The notes below the pieces were generated by a model, which did no database searches, had not been told where the DNA came from, and saw only the letters and a list, made by a program, of their open reading frames with translations. A stretch of 64,000 nucleotides of DNA from Scatosoma sp045127595 (GTDB lineage Bacteria > Bacillota > Clostridia > Christensenellales > Borkfalkiaceae): positions 1 through 64,000 of the forward strand of contig JBGVQS010000024.1 in NCBI GenBank assembly GCA_045127595.1, read 5' to 3'. The position numbers and the translations under genes are program-made. Below are positions 1-8,916 of the stretch, piece by piece. The number at the start of each line of letters is the position of its first letter. The first letter of the stretch is position 1.

Positions 1-37
1 TGCGCAAGTAAAATACAAAACGCTTTTTAATTAAATA

Positions 38-53
38 AACTCGTACATGCCCC
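38..53 (+). repeat. Copy of the dispersed TTCAAC-CGTAC-TGCCCC motif (variant)
   Basis: Reads AACTCGTACATGCCCC. It is the leftmost copy of a short oriented motif that recurs through the window (see the findings). No gene is nearby on this side of the window. Confidence 0.5.
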
Positions 54-214
54 TACCGTTTAGGATTTAGGGGTGTTGTGCTTGTAATAAATTTATTCTT
101 AAATCAAGGAGGCTTTGTATGATAATTGACACATCATGAACAGTAAGAATGCAACCACTCTTGCCGATTTCTTTCCTTTTATTTAGAAAAAAATAAAAAA
201 CCTTCATGAAAAAT

Positions 215-475
215 GAGCCATTTGGCATTTTTTTGACTGTTTTATTAGTAGAGAAAAAAATATTATACAAGGAATTTCACCTAAAAGCGGACCAAACGCC
301 TATTTTTTGTCCGTTTTAATAGTGAGGAGAAAAATATTTTCAACTTTTTTCTTAAATTATGAGCCAAACGCCATTTTTTTGTACTCTTTAATAGTAAAGA
401 GGCAAAAAAATATCCGCAAAATGCGGACCATTTGACATTTTTTTGTCTATATTAGGGGTAGAGGGATAAAATCTT
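215..475 (+). repeat. Four imperfect ~62-74 bp tandem direct repeats upstream of the integrase
   Basis: Repeats begin near 215, 287, 361 and 423. Each starts with GAGCCA or GCGGACCA. Next comes a CCATTTGGCATTTTTTTG- or CCAAACGCCATTTTTTTG-like block, then a T-rich part, ATTAGTAG/AATAGTGA, and an A-rich GAGAAAAAAATAT part. The outer two copies carry CCATTTG and the inner two CCAAACG. No ORF of convincing quality overlaps them. Such arrays upstream of tyrosine recombinase genes can be arm-type integrase sites, Xis sites or replication iterons; the sequence alone does not say which. The remainder of 1-615 is AT-rich and otherwise featureless, apart from a small CTTCCCGACGGGGAAG hairpin near 569-584. 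Confidence 0.65.
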
Positions 476-615
476 GACATTTTCTAATCATTGAAGCAAT
501 GCCACATTCCCTCAATTTTTCTCGACTTATATATTGTAAAGAAAATCACGGCAAAAGTGAACGCGTTTATGCTTCCCGACGGGGAAGTTGACCTAAATTT
601 TCGAAAAGGAGATTA

Positions 616-1812
616 ATGAATAAAAATGAAATCAACGTAACCGCAACTTGCATCGTCGCTTTGGCAAATCAACCTAACTCAGAAGAAAAAATTAAATTAC
701 TTCTTACAAGTCTTCTTGCATCCAATAAGAAGGCTGATTTTAACGTAGAAAAAAACACCGAACATTCGGTATCCTCTAAAATTATATTCTCACAAAAGGA
801 GATCAATCTTATGCCAAAAACATTTAAAAAAGAATTTCGTACAAATGGCTGTACTGCTCACGTTCGTAAACGGAAATGCGGTAAAAATAGTTATACCTAT
901 GATATCCGCTATAATAAAAATGGGTATTCCATATGCGCAACTAATAAAAATCTCGAAACAGCAAAACAACTTTTTATTGAAAAACTAAAAACAGCGAAGC
1001 CTACCGCTAAACAATCTTCTCCACTCTCCGGAAATTTACATACCTTTACAATATATTACTTCGAAAAGTTTCGGTTACCCAAGGTTGCCACTCGCACCTA
1101 TGAAGCCGATATGCATCGTTATAAAAAGTATATCCAACCCGCCTTTGGCGAGAAACAATTTAATGATATTACTCCCGAACATTGTCAAAACCTTATAGAC
1201 TCTATTCTTGCGGAAGGTAAAGGTAAAACCGCGGAAGAAATCCATTCCCTACTCTCTATTATCTTCAAGGGCGCAATCGCTCACGGGCTTATGGATAAAA
1301 ATCCGCTCAATCTCGTTGTTAGAATGAAACACGAAGGCAAACACGGTACGGCGCTTACAAAAGACGAGGAAAAGCTTTTATTGCAGGCGTATCCGAATAC
1401 AAAATACCAAACCATATTCGCACTCGCCCTTTACACAGGTCTTCGTCCTAACGAATATAATACGGCTAAAATCGAGGGTCAATTCATTGTAGCTGTAAAC
1501 TCTAAACGCAAACACAAACGAGTGGAATATAAAAGGATACCCATTACGCCGATGCTTGCACCGTACCTTCAGGGGATAAATGAATTTGAAATGGTAAACC
1601 GCGACGTTATACGTGAAAAGTTCAAAGCGATTCTACCTAACCATATTGTTTACGATATGAGAACAACCTTTTATAGCCGTTGTAAAGAATGTGGAATCGC
1701 TGACGTTGCAAGAGATGAGTTCGTCGGGCATTCGCTTGGCGCGCTTGGAAATGCGTATACTGATTTGTCGGATGAATACCTATTAAAAGAAGGCTCTAAA
1801 TTCAAGTACTAG
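616..1812 (+). CDS. Tyrosine recombinase / phage-type integrase
   Basis: A 398-residue site-specific recombinase. The N-terminal third carries an arm-binding-like region rich in K and R. A core-binding SAM-like helical region follows at about residues 135-230 (YFEKFRLPKVATRTYEAD). The catalytic domain holds the first Arg in TGLRPNE (near 277), the second Arg in YDMRTTF, GHS, and a probable Tyr nucleophile in NAYTDLS near 381. The position normally His in box II (HxLR) is Tyr here, which is unusual. Two starts are plausible. ATG 616 follows AAAAGGAGATTA, and ATG 811 (MPKTFKKEF) follows AAAGGAGATCAATCTT, giving about 333 residues. The gene reads toward tRNA-Glu, with a terminator between. This is the usual geometry of the end of an integrative element, whose body would lie left of the window. 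Base composition is more AT-rich than the neighbouring housekeeping genes. Confidence 0.85.
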   Translation: MNKNEINVTATCIVALANQPNSEEKIKLLLTSLLASNKKADFNVEKNTEHSVSSKIIFSQKEINLMPKTFKKEFRTNGCTAHVRKRKCGKNSYTYDIRYNKNGYSICATNKNLETAKQLFIEKLKTAKPTAKQSSPLSGNLHTFTIYYFEKFRLPKVATRTYEADMHRYKKYIQPAFGEKQFNDITPEHCQNLIDSILAEGKGKTAEEIHSLLSIIFKGAIAHGLMDKNPLNLVVRMKHEGKHGTALTKDEEKLLLQAYPNTKYQTIFALALYTGLRPNEYNTAKIEGQFIVAVNSKRKHKRVEYKRIPITPMLAPYLQGINEFEMVNRDVIREKFKAILPNHIVYDMRTTFYSRCKECGIADVARDEFVGHSLGALGNAYTDLSDEYLLKEGSKFKY

Positions 1813-1894
1813 AACCGTTTTACTGTCCAAATTACTGTCCTAAAACGCAGAATAAAACGGAAAATCGCATAAATTTTTATACATTTATACAAGC

Positions 1895-1937
1895 AAAACG
1901 GCATTTATGCAACCATTTTTTGCATAAATGCCGTTTT
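1895..1937. terminator. Long bidirectional terminator between integrase and tRNA-Glu
   Basis: Perfect 18 bp inverted repeat: AAAACGGCATTTATGCAA at 1895-1912 pairs with 1920-1937 across a 7 nt loop. T runs follow on both strands. It can end the integrase transcript (+) and the tRNA-Glu transcript (-). Confidence 0.85.
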
Positions 1938-1938
1938 T

Positions 1939-2013
1939 TGGTGACCCGTACGGGACTCGAACCCATGATACCACCGTGAGAGGGTGGTGTCTTAACCGCT
2001 TGACCAACGGGCC
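1939..2013 (-). tRNA. tRNA-Glu (anticodon CTC)
   Basis: Minus-strand cloverleaf running from GGCCCGT to ACGGGTC plus discriminator A and an encoded CCA. The anticodon stem is CACC/GGTG, with loop CTCTCAC giving anticodon CTC. The T-arm is GGGTTCGAGTCCC. A promoter with -35 TTGATA and -10 TATACT (17 nt apart) lies at 2035-2063. The 3' end faces the integrase gene, so this tRNA is the likely attachment site. Confidence 0.95.
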
Positions 2014-2034
2014 GTATTTCTTAACTGCTTTCGT

Positions 2035-2063
2035 AGTATAACACATTTTTTTGTAAATATCAA
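2035..2063 (-). promoter_or_regulatory. Promoter of tRNA-Glu
   Basis: On the minus strand, -35 TTGATA (2058-2063) and -10 TATACT (2035-2040) are separated by 17 nt, about 22 nt upstream of the tRNA 5' end. Confidence 0.7.
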
Positions 2064-2180
2064 CTGTTTTTTTATCCTTTGTAAAAATTTGTCTCATTTT
2101 TTTATCAGGACAAAATTTTTAAATGATATTCAACCAAAAAAATGCATTCGTTTCATACCTGCCCTATGCTTACCTATGAA

Positions 2181-2207
2181 AAAAGGCGAGAATTTCTCTC
2201 GCCTTTT
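2181..2207 (-). terminator. Terminator of the DUF1858 gene
   Basis: AAAAGGCGAGA pairs with TCTCGCCTTTT across a short loop, 10 nt after the stop codon. The hairpin is symmetric, with A and T tracts on the two sides. Confidence 0.8.
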
Positions 2208-2216
2208 CCGTTTCGT

Positions 2217-2417
2217 TTAATCTTCCAAACCTTCGTTTAATTTTGCAAGAAGGCTATCCAAATCTTCGCCGTGAACTGCTACTGCTTCCGCAACCGTTTC
2301 ACCGTGTGCCATCGCACAACCGAAACAATGCATGCCTGCCGACATCAAAATTTCGGGAGCGTTCGGGTTGAGCTGTAAGCATTCCGCAATCAACGTATCT
2401 GCCGTAATCTTTGCCAT
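2217..2417 (-). CDS. DUF1858 domain protein, hybrid-cluster-associated redox disulfide type
   Basis: A 66-residue soluble protein with the family pattern: an ITADTLIAECL start, NPNAPEILMSAGMHCFGC in the middle, and HGETVAEAV-HGEDLDSLLAKLN at the C-terminus. The CFGC pair (near residues 32-35) is the likely redox disulfide. Members of this family (TIGR03980-like) often sit beside hybrid cluster proteins and are thought to act in redox chemistry, but their exact role is not established, and no hybrid cluster gene is visible here. The start is supported by AAAGGAGATAAAAGATT before the ATG. It is monocistronic, with its own terminator. Confidence 0.85.
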   Translation of the reverse strand: MAKITADTLIAECLQLNPNAPEILMSAGMHCFGCAMAHGETVAEAVAVHGEDLDSLLAKLNEGLED

Positions 2418-2492
2418 AATCTTTTATCTCCTTTTCTTTATTTATACTATTATTGTAACGCTTTCAGCCAAAATTATAGCAAAAAAACGTTA

Positions 2493-3248
2493 TTAAACAT
2501 ACCAAAACAGCACTTTTTTAATCGGCTCGCCTATCTGCACGTGAATAGCTTGGTTCGAAAGAATCCCATCCATAATATCTTGCGCCCGATCCCAAAGCGC
2601 TCCAAGCCCAAGCTTTTCAAAGCGTGCTTTTGCCTGCGCCATACACGGAGCACGCTTTTTCGTATCGTGCGCGTCCGAACCGATACAATGCACAAAACCG
2701 TGTTTTAACATAGCATATGCAAGCTTCTTTTCTCTACCGCCTAAAAAAGAACCTGCATTTACCTGAATCAAACACCCCATACCGATCAACTCGTTTAATA
2801 AAGCGGGATTTTTATGAACCTCCTTATACCGCTCCGCATGAGCGATAATCGGCGTGTAACCCGTATTTGCAATAAACGACGAAAGCCGATCCAACAGCTC
2901 GAACGTCCAAGCTTCCGTAAACGGAAATTCGATCAATATGTATTTGGTTCCTTCAATCGCAAAACGACAAATTTGCTCGTCTTCGGGCATATTTACACCC
3001 GTATAGTGCACTTCCGCGGCAAGACGAACTTCTATATCTTGGGGAATTCGGCTTTTAATCCGCTCGAAATTCGCCCTGCGTTTTTCAAAAAACTGTTCAG
3101 GGCTGCGCTTTTTTCCGTAATAGTGCGAAGAAAGAACAACCGTTTTTACTCCTTGTTCCGCTTCCATGCGCAACATTTCCAAAGCCGTTTTGCTATCTCT
3201 TGCCCCATCGTCTATATGGGGTAGTACGTGTGTGTGTATATCAATCAT
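2493..3248 (-). CDS. CpsB/YwqE-type tyrosine-protein phosphatase (PHP family)
   Basis: A 251-residue protein starting MIDIHTHVLPHIDDGARDS, the metal-binding HxH signature of PHP-family phosphatases. Further family elements are SSHYYG, AEVHYTG, LIEFPF, AHAERY and the C-terminal GSDAHD, which provide the other metal ligands. Homologues (CpsB, YwqE) are Mn-dependent phosphatases that dephosphorylate bacterial tyrosine kinases controlling polysaccharide export. No kinase or capsule locus is in the window, so the substrate here is unknown. The length is normal for the family. It is convergent with nothing and lies just downstream of the pur operon on the same strand, so partial read-through is possible. 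Confidence 0.85.
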   Translation of the reverse strand: MIDIHTHVLPHIDDGARDSKTALEMLRMEAEQGVKTVVLSSHYYGKKRSPEQFFEKRRANFERIKSRIPQDIEVRLAAEVHYTGVNMPEDEQICRFAIEGTKYILIEFPFTEAWTFELLDRLSSFIANTGYTPIIAHAERYKEVHKNPALLNELIGMGCLIQVNAGSFLGGREKKLAYAMLKHGFVHCIGSDAHDTKKRAPCMAQAKARFEKLGLGALWDRAQDIMDGILSNQAIHVQIGEPIKKVLFWYV

Positions 3249-3300
3249 AATAACCCCTTATCATATATTTATCCTTATTATCTACGAAAATGCGTATCGA

Positions 3301-6300
3301 TTATTTAAAATAGTTTACGCCGCTTTCAAAAATCTTCATATCGAAGTTTCCTTCTACGTTCTTATAGAGATTTTCCCCGATACGTTCGCTGTGCCCCATC
3401 TTCCCGAGCACTCTGCCGTCAGGCGAAGTGATACCTTCAATCGCCCACATCGAGCCGTTGGGATTAAAGGGAGAAACCATCGTTGCATTCCCACTTAAAT
3501 CTGCGTATTGCGTAGCAATTTGACCGTTTGCTTTCATCTTTTCAAGTTCTGCAAGCGGCGCAACGATTTTCCCTTCGCCGTGAGAAACGGGAACTTTGTA
3601 CACTTCCCCGACCTTACATGCGGAAAGCCAAGGCGACAAATTAGAAGCAACGCGCACGTCTACCACCGTTGAAACGTGGCGGGAAATGTTATTGAACGTC
3701 AACGTCGGAGAATCCGCCGTCAATTCCTTTACGTGCCCGTAGGGAACAAGACCAAGCTTGATGAGCGCTTGGAAACCGTTACAAATACCGAAAGCCAAGC
3801 CGTCGCGGTTATTCAAAAGCTCTTCTACCTGTTCGGCAATATACGGATTACGGAAAGTCGTCGCGATAAATTTACCGCTGCCGTCCGGTTCGTCGCCGCC
3901 CGAGAAACCGCCGGGGAACGCAATAATATTCGCGTTTTTGATCCCTTTCACAATCGCTTCAACGCTTTCTTCAATGTCCGCCGCTGTACGGTTACGCACA
4001 ACGATTGTTTCCACTTCCGCGCCTGCAAGAATAAACTTTCTTGCAGTATCAAGCTCGCAATTCGTTCCGGGGAATACGGGAATAAGCACGCGCGGTTTTG
4101 CAAGCTTCGTCGAAATATTCGTGTATTTTACGCCGCCCGTATAATCGCAATTTTCCGCGACGCCGTTTGCGGGTGCGGTCGTTGCAAAAACCCCGTTCAA
4201 CGTACCCATGTACGAGTTTACCGCTCCGTCCATGGAAACCTGTTCATTCCCGCAAATAAAGCGTTCACCACGTACCTGCCCTATGCATTTTTTGAAAATA
4301 CAATTACAAAGCGCCGATTCGTCTTTCAAGGAAACGATCAAATCGCCGTAGCCTTCGGTATACAATTCTTCTGCGGAAAGGGCAAATTCCACGCCAACGC
4401 CGTTGCCAAGCGCCGACTTGATAACAGCCGCCCCTACGCCGCCGTTTTCCACTACGGTCGCAAAGGTCGTATTGCCGTTTTCGATATTTTTATAAACTTC
4501 TTCGTAAATCTTTTTCAGTTTTTCAAAATCGGGAACAGAATTTTCGTCCTTAGGTACGGGAATGTGATAGAGCGTTTCCCCGCCCTTCAAAACGTTGGTA
4601 ATCAGCTTGCTTGCCTTTGCAGGTGCAAGAGCAAACGAAATAAGGGTAGGCGGCACGTGGATACGTTCAAAAGTACCGCTCATGCTGTCCTTGCCGCCGA
4701 TTGCACCAAGTCCCAAACCCATTTGCGCGTAAACCGCACCGAGCAACGCGGACGCGGGAACTCCCCATACCGTTGCTTCACCCGTCATTCTTTGGAAAAA
4801 TTCCTGTAAGGTTAAGCGAATATCGCTGTATTTCGCACCTGTTGCCACTACCTTAGACACGGAAGCGACAATGGAATAAATCGCACCGATAAACGGACTC
4901 GTTTCCATCAAGTAGGGAGAATATCCGTACGCGGAAACGGTACAAACGTCCGTTTCGCCGCCGCAAATTTTTGCAGCCATCGCAATCGCGGGAGTGCGTT
5001 GCGTTTTACCGCCCCAAGGCATATATACCGTTCTTGCACCGATGGTGGAGTCAAACGTTTCCGAAAGACCTTTCTTTGCACAAACGTTCAAATCGGATAA
5101 AACCTTTTGCGTCGTTTCCGCAAAAGAAACCTTTTCCTTTTTATCAAACCAAGCGGTAACGCCGTCGCAAATTTCTACGTTCGCTTCCTGCTTAACGCCG
5201 TTCGTATTCAAAAATTCACGGGAAATATCGACGATTGCCTTGCCTTTCAAGAACATCTTCATTCTACCCGTATCGGTAACCACCGCAACGGGTGTCGCGG
5301 CAAGATTTTCTTCCGCGGCAAGTGCGATAAAGGCTTCTACGTCCTTTTTATCCACGACGACCGCCATACGTTCCTGCGATTCGGAAATGGCAAGCTCCGT
5401 GCCGTTCAAGCCCTCGTATTTCTTAGGCACTTTATCCAAATCAATATCCAAGCCGTCCGCAAGCTCCCCGATCGCAACCGATACGCCGCCTGCGCCGAAG
5501 TCGTTGCATTTTTTAATCTTTCTCGTCGCTTCTTTATTCAAGAACAAACGTTGCAGCTTTCGTTCCGTCAAAGCGTTGCCCTTTTGTACTTCCGCACCGC
5601 AGGTTTCTACCGAATGGGAATCGTGCGCTTTGGAAGAACCCGTTGCGCCGCCGCAGCCGTCCCGTCCCGTTTCGCCGCCAAGCAAAACGATTACGTCGCC
5701 CGCCTTGGGTGCTTCGCGGTAGACCATTTCTTTTCTTGCGCCGCCAACGACGAAGCCCGTTTCTAAGCGTTTCGCTTTATACCCTTCGTGGTAAACCTCG
5801 TCAACGATCCCCGTCGCAAGACCGATTTGGTTACCATAAGAGGAGAATCCTGCCGCCGCACGTTGGGTAATCGCGCGTTGGGGAAGCTTTCCGCGCAAAG
5901 TATCTTCCAACTTCTCCCGAGGATCAGCCGCGCCCGTAACGCGCATTGCTTGATATACGTACGTTCTACCGCTCAAAGGATCGCGGATCGCGCCGCCAAG
6001 ACAGGTTGCCGCGCCGCCGAACGGCTCGATTTCCGTCGGGTGATTGTGCGTTTCGTTTTTGAACATAACGAGATACTGTTCTTTCTTTCCGTCGATTTCC
6101 GCTTCGATTTGAATGGAGCAAGCGTTGATTTCGTCGGAAATATCCAAATTATCCAGCTTACCGTCCTTTTTAAGCTTCTTCGCCGCAATCGTCGCAAGAT
6201 CCATAAGACAAGGATATTTATCAGGGCGCGAACCGTTGAGCTCTTGATAGAGTTCCTCGTACAAATGATACGCTTCCTGTATTTTCGGGTTTTTGGAGTT

Positions 6301-7002
6301 GATTTTTATATTTTTCAACTCGGTTGCAAACGTCGTATGACGGCAATGATCCGACCAGTAGGTATCAATTACTTTCAATTCCGTTTCGGTAGGATTGCGT
6401 TTTTCGCTCTTGAAATAATCGCGCACGAACGCAAGATCGGCAGCACTCATAGCAAAGCCGACATTTTTGTGGTACGCCGCAATTTCTTCATCCGACTTTT
6501 CAATAAATCCGTCTACGTCTTGCACAGGCGCGCCTTCCACAACCGCGCGCGCAAGCGTTGCAGGCTTTTCAAAGCTTACTTCTTCGCTTTCCACAGGGTT
6601 GATGATGTGCTTTTTAATAGCGGAAAGTTCTTCATCGGAAACCCCTTTTACCAAATATACTCTTGCACACTTGACCATAGGACGCGCTTTTCTTGTCAAA
6701 AGCTGTACGCATTGCGCCGCGCTGTCTGCGCGTTGGTCGTACTGTCCCGTCAAATAGCTGACTGCAAAACCTTTATATCCTGCGGGAATTTCCATGTTTT
6801 CAAGATATACGTCGTCAACGGGCGGTTCGGAAAATACCGTGCCGAGCGCCGCCTTTAATTCTATTTCCGTCAAGCCTTCTACGTCATAACGCAAAAGCAA
6901 ACGAAAATCGGCTACGCTAATCCCGAGCAGCGTTTTAATATCCGCCGCTTCCTTTCTCGCTTGTACGTTGTCTTTCTTTTCTACAAAAATTCTGTAAATC
7001 AT
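3301..7002 (-). CDS. purL: Phosphoribosylformylglycinamidine synthase, single-chain
   Basis: 1233 residues, the one-polypeptide FGAM synthase form seen in many Clostridia. It converts FGAR, glutamine and ATP to FGAM, the fourth step of purine synthesis. The N-terminal PurS-like part is followed by the catalytic PurL region (WSDHCRHTTFATEL, ETHNHPTEIEPFGGAATCLGG, GGKDSMSGTF). The C-terminal class I glutaminase starts near residue 975 (FPGTNCELD), with the nucleophile Cys in GICNGFQ near 1070 and the His in SHGEGK near 1142, so ammonia transfer looks intact. It is the last gene of the operon and starts 10 nt after purD with an AAGGA site. The + strand of this gene is full of long shadow ORFs, which are not real. 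Confidence 0.97.
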   Translation of the reverse strand: MIYRIFVEKKDNVQARKEAADIKTLLGISVADFRLLLRYDVEGLTEIELKAALGTVFSEPPVDDVYLENMEIPAGYKGFAVSYLTGQYDQRADSAAQCVQLLTRKARPMVKCARVYLVKGVSDEELSAIKKHIINPVESEEVSFEKPATLARAVVEGAPVQDVDGFIEKSDEEIAAYHKNVGFAMSAADLAFVRDYFKSEKRNPTETELKVIDTYWSDHCRHTTFATELKNIKINSKNPKIQEAYHLYEELYQELNGSRPDKYPCLMDLATIAAKKLKKDGKLDNLDISDEINACSIQIEAEIDGKKEQYLVMFKNETHNHPTEIEPFGGAATCLGGAIRDPLSGRTYVYQAMRVTGAADPREKLEDTLRGKLPQRAITQRAAAGFSSYGNQIGLATGIVDEVYHEGYKAKRLETGFVVGGARKEMVYREAPKAGDVIVLLGGETGRDGCGGATGSSKAHDSHSVETCGAEVQKGNALTERKLQRLFLNKEATRKIKKCNDFGAGGVSVAIGELADGLDIDLDKVPKKYEGLNGTELAISESQERMAVVVDKKDVEAFIALAAEENLAATPVAVVTDTGRMKMFLKGKAIVDISREFLNTNGVKQEANVEICDGVTAWFDKKEKVSFAETTQKVLSDLNVCAKKGLSETFDSTIGARTVYMPWGGKTQRTPAIAMAAKICGGETDVCTVSAYGYSPYLMETSPFIGAIYSIVASVSKVVATGAKYSDIRLTLQEFFQRMTGEATVWGVPASALLGAVYAQMGLGLGAIGGKDSMSGTFERIHVPPTLISFALAPAKASKLITNVLKGGETLYHIPVPKDENSVPDFEKLKKIYEEVYKNIENGNTTFATVVENGGVGAAVIKSALGNGVGVEFALSAEELYTEGYGDLIVSLKDESALCNCIFKKCIGQVRGERFICGNEQVSMDGAVNSYMGTLNGVFATTAPANGVAENCDYTGGVKYTNISTKLAKPRVLIPVFPGTNCELDTARKFILAGAEVETIVVRNRTAADIEESVEAIVKGIKNANIIAFPGGFSGGDEPDGSGKFIATTFRNPYIAEQVEELLNNRDGLAFGICNGFQALIKLGLVPYGHVKELTADSPTLTFNNISRHVSTVVDVRVASNLSPWLSACKVGEVYKVPVSHGEGKIVAPLAELEKMKANGQIATQYADLSGNATMVSPFNPNGSMWAIEGITSPDGRVLGKMGHSERIGENLYKNVEGNFDMKIFESGVNYFK
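4263..4281 (+). repeat. Dispersed motif copy inside purL
   Basis: GTTCACCACGTACCTGCCC matches the window-wide consensus TTCAAC(G/T)CGTAC(C/A)TGCCCC with a few changes. On the coding strand it encodes GQVRGE-like residues. Confidence 0.4.
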
Positions 7003-7012
7003 ATCTTCGTCC

Positions 7013-8287
7013 TTATTCCTTGATTACGTCCTTGTATTTGATGCCGATATCCTTGCGGTAATACATACCGTCAAAGCGAATTTTTTCCGCGTTTTCATAT
7101 ACTTTCTTTCGCGCGGCTTCCAACGTTTCGCCTTTGGCGACTACGCCGAGCACCCTGCCGCCGCTCGTAACGAGTTTTCCGTCTTTTACCGCCGTACCTG
7201 CATGGTAAACGGTTATATCTTCGTCCAAGCCGTTCAACGTGATTTCTTTGCCTTTTTCATACGCTTCCGGATAGCCGCCGCTCGCAAGCACCAAGCATAC
7301 GCAAGCGCCCTGTTCCCATTGAATTTCCACTTCCGACAGTCTCTCGTCTACGATCGCTTCGAAAATTTCCATCAAATCCGTTTTTAACATAGGCAAAATT
7401 ACTTGTGTTTCCGGATCGCCAAAACGGGAATTGTACTCAATCACTTTATACCCGTCTTTCGTCTTCATTAAACCGAAATACAAAACCCCTTTAAACGGTC
7501 TGCCTTCTGCGTTCATCGCGTACATGGTAGGCAGCATTATCTTTTCCATGACTTCCTTTGCCGAATTTTCGCCAAAGAACGGAGCGGGAGAAAACGTGCC
7601 CATACCGCCCGTGTTCAAGCCCTCGTCGTTGTCCTTTGCGCGCTTATGGTCGCAGCTTGTAATCATGGGCTTGATCGTCTTTCCGTCGGTAAAGGCAAGG
7701 CAGGAAACTTCCGGCCCAACCAAAAATTCTTCTACCACAACCGTGTTGCCTGCACTGCCAAATTTCGATTCGAGCATCATCTCTTTGATCCCCGCAATCG
7801 CTTCTTCGCGTGTTTGGCAAATCAAAACGCCTTTCCCAAGCGCAAGCCCGTCCGCCTTTAATACAACGGGAATATCGCAGGTTTCCACGTACGCTTTCGC
7901 ACTTTCGTAATCGGAAAAGGTTTCATATTTCGCCGTGGGAATGTTATATTTTTTCATCAGCTCTTTAGAAAAAGCCTTACTCGCTTCAATAATTGCGGCA
8001 TTTTTACGCGGTCCAAACGCGCGGTGTCCGCGCCTTTCCAGCTCGTCCACAAGCCCAAGCGCAAGCGGATCGTCGGGGGTAACTACCGTAAAATCAATAT
8101 CCCCTTTTTTATCCACCCATTCGCCTACCGCCTTAATATCGCAGTAATCGACGTTGACCAGCTCTGCCGATTCCGCAATCCCTGCGTTGCCTTTCATGGC
8201 ATAAATTTTATCCACCTTAGGGGATTTCAACAGCGCCGTGATAACCGCATGCTCTCTTCCGCCGTTTCCGATAACCAAAACGTTCAT
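7013..8287 (-). CDS. purD: Phosphoribosylamine-glycine ligase (GAR synthetase)
   Basis: 424 residues, the normal PurD length. It joins glycine to phosphoribosylamine using ATP. The N-terminal NVLVIGNGGREHAV motif is diagnostic. The ATP-grasp core follows (PVVLKADGLALGKGVLICQ, EEFLVGPEVSCLAFTDG), then the YFGLMKTKDGYKVIEYNSRFGDPETQ metal-binding region. The start has ACGGAGAGAACT upstream. It lies between purN (11 nt) and purL (10 nt) and is co-transcribed with them. Confidence 0.97.
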   Translation of the reverse strand: MNVLVIGNGGREHAVITALLKSPKVDKIYAMKGNAGIAESAELVNVDYCDIKAVGEWVDKKGDIDFTVVTPDDPLALGLVDELERRGHRAFGPRKNAAIIEASKAFSKELMKKYNIPTAKYETFSDYESAKAYVETCDIPVVLKADGLALGKGVLICQTREEAIAGIKEMMLESKFGSAGNTVVVEEFLVGPEVSCLAFTDGKTIKPMITSCDHKRAKDNDEGLNTGGMGTFSPAPFFGENSAKEVMEKIMLPTMYAMNAEGRPFKGVLYFGLMKTKDGYKVIEYNSRFGDPETQVILPMLKTDLMEIFEAIVDERLSEVEIQWEQGACVCLVLASGGYPEAYEKGKEITLNGLDEDITVYHAGTAVKDGKLVTSGGRVLGVVAKGETLEAARKKVYENAEKIRFDGMYYRKDIGIKYKDVIKE

Positions 8288-8298
8288 AGTTCTCTCCG

Positions 8299-8916
8299 TT
8301 ATTCTTCGATTATTTTTACCGTCCTGCCCGTCTTTTGTACCCGCCCTTCACAGAGCAGTTTTACACACTTGGGCAACATTTTATGTTCTTCTTTGAGTAT
8401 CCGCGCCTGCAAGCTTTCCGGCGTGTCTTCGGGGAATACTTCCACCGCGCACTGCATAAGGATTGCGCCGCCGTCCACGTCCGCTTCTACAAAATGCACC
8501 GTCGCGCCGCTCAGCTTTACGCCGTATTCAATCGCCGCCGCATGCACCTTTAAGCCGTAGTACCCCATACCGCAAAAGGAAGGAATCAACGACGGGTGTA
8601 TGTTGATAATCCTACTCTCGAATTCCTTAATGAATTCCGCAGGTACGACAAGCAACCAACCCGCAAGCACGATATATTCTACCCCCGAAAGCCGTAACGT
8701 GTTTGCAATCCGTGCGTAAAACTCCGTTTTGCTTTCCTTTGTCTTATCAAAAACGAGTACGTTGATACCGTGTTTGTTCGCGCGTTCGATTGCGCCGATT
8801 TCGGGCTTGGACGCTACCAAATATTCAATTTTGCAAAAATTTTCCCGTTCGTTCGCGTCAATGACCGACTGAAAATCCGTGCCGCCGCCCGAAGCGAATA
8901 CCGCTATCTTTTTCAT
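8299..8916 (-). CDS. purN: Phosphoribosylglycinamide formyltransferase
   Basis: 205 residues. It transfers the formyl group of 10-formyl-THF to GAR. It shows the N-terminal IAVFASGGGTDFQSVID, the catalytic NIHPSLIPSF (Asn and His) and the VHFVEADVDGGAI segment that carries the catalytic Asp. The start overlaps the purM stop as ATGA, so translation is coupled. This enzyme links the purine pathway to the folate genes folA and thyA at the other end of the window, a metabolic rather than operon link. Confidence 0.95.
   Translation of the reverse strand: MKKIAVFASGGGTDFQSVIDANERENFCKIEYLVASKPEIGAIERANKHGINVLVFDKTKESKTEFYARIANTLRLSGVEYIVLAGWLLVVPAEFIKEFESRIINIHPSLIPSFCGMGYYGLKVHAAAIEYGVKLSGATVHFVEADVDGGAILMQCAVEVFPEDTPESLQARILKEEHKMLPKCVKLLCEGRVQKTGRTVKIIEE

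Noticed and set aside
67..270. 67-residue minus-strand ORF near the left edge
   Set aside because: It overlaps the direct-repeat array, is AT-rich low-complexity (K, F, I), has no good ribosome site, and resembles no family.
215..475. CRISPR array
   Set aside because: The repeats are imperfect over their whole length, vary in period (62-74), have no constant repeat/unique spacer pattern, and no cas genes are present.
5788..6858. 356-residue + ORF inside purL
   Set aside because: Antisense shadow of a GC-biased coding frame; its composition (R, F, rich in basic residues) is typical of shadows.
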